From: an uncultured Collinsella sp.
Lineage (GTDB): Bacteria; Actinomycetota; Coriobacteriia; Coriobacteriales; Coriobacteriaceae
Direction: 5' to 3'
DNA: 5,745 nt
NCBI GenBank assembly: GCA_902494605.1
Contig: CABUUG010000116.1
Location: 1-5,745 of the forward strand
The position numbers were made by a program, and so were the translations under genes. The notes under the pieces are model-generated. The model searched no databases. It had not been told where the DNA came from and saw nothing but the letters and a program-made list of their open reading frames with translations. Shown piece by piece: positions 5,717-5,745 of this stretch; within the stretch, counting starts at the first letter, position 1; every line of letters starts with the position of its first letter.

Positions 5717-5745
5717 AAAAAAAAAAACAGAGAAAAAAAAAAAAA
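5717..5745. other. A-rich terminal tract, likely contig edge
   Basis: Two A-homopolymers of 11 (5717-5727) and 13 (5733-5745) bases are separated by CAGAG and run to the end of the window. Nothing else in this GC-rich segment resembles this. The most likely reading is a low-complexity or artefactual contig end. The alternative is the T-tract of a minus-strand terminator whose hairpin would lie beyond the window. Confidence 0.6.

Overview
This is a G+C-rich bacterial housekeeping segment with four protein genes. They are a 5'-partial metK (S-adenosylmethionine synthetase, minus strand), gltX (glutamyl-tRNA synthetase), priA (replication restart helicase) and def (peptide deformylase); the last three are on the plus strand. 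Strong GC bias at third codon positions, AGGAG/GAAAGGA-type ribosome binding sites and the metK/priA/def neighbourhood suggest a high-GC Gram-positive. My best guess, from recall and not from a search, is a gut Coriobacteriia member such as Collinsella. No phage, IS transposase, CRISPR array, tRNA or rRNA is visible, and I see no multi-gene novel system.

Layout. Positions 1-840 hold the first 280 codons of metK, read leftward and cut by the window edge at the GGPMGD motif. Positions 841-1117 form a divergent intergenic region. It carries the metK leader with a 7-bp hairpin, a candidate -10 for each gene, and between them a striking 90-bp element (947-1036). Its ends are perfect 20-nt inverted repeats, extending to 30 nt with two mismatches, and it contains a third degenerate copy of the same motif. 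gltX runs 1118-2593 and is followed by a rho-independent terminator (2617-2648). priA (2682-5135) and def (5154-5690) are 18 nt apart and very likely cotranscribed. The last 55 bases after def end in two long A-runs that look like an assembly edge.

How the genes relate. metK makes SAM, gltX charges tRNA with glutamate, PriA reloads the replisome at stalled forks, and Def removes the N-formyl group from nascent proteins. The terminator suggests that gltX is mainly a single-gene unit and that priA-def begins a second unit, which in many bacteria continues into fmt and rsmB beyond this window.

Points most worth a second look: a canonical sliding-clamp-binding peptide (QLSLF) at residues 4-8 of PriA, tethered by a Pro/Glu/Ala-rich linker; the palindromic repeat sitting almost symmetrically between two divergent promoters; intact helicase and zinc motifs in PriA; and a well-formed promoter-like sequence inside priA.
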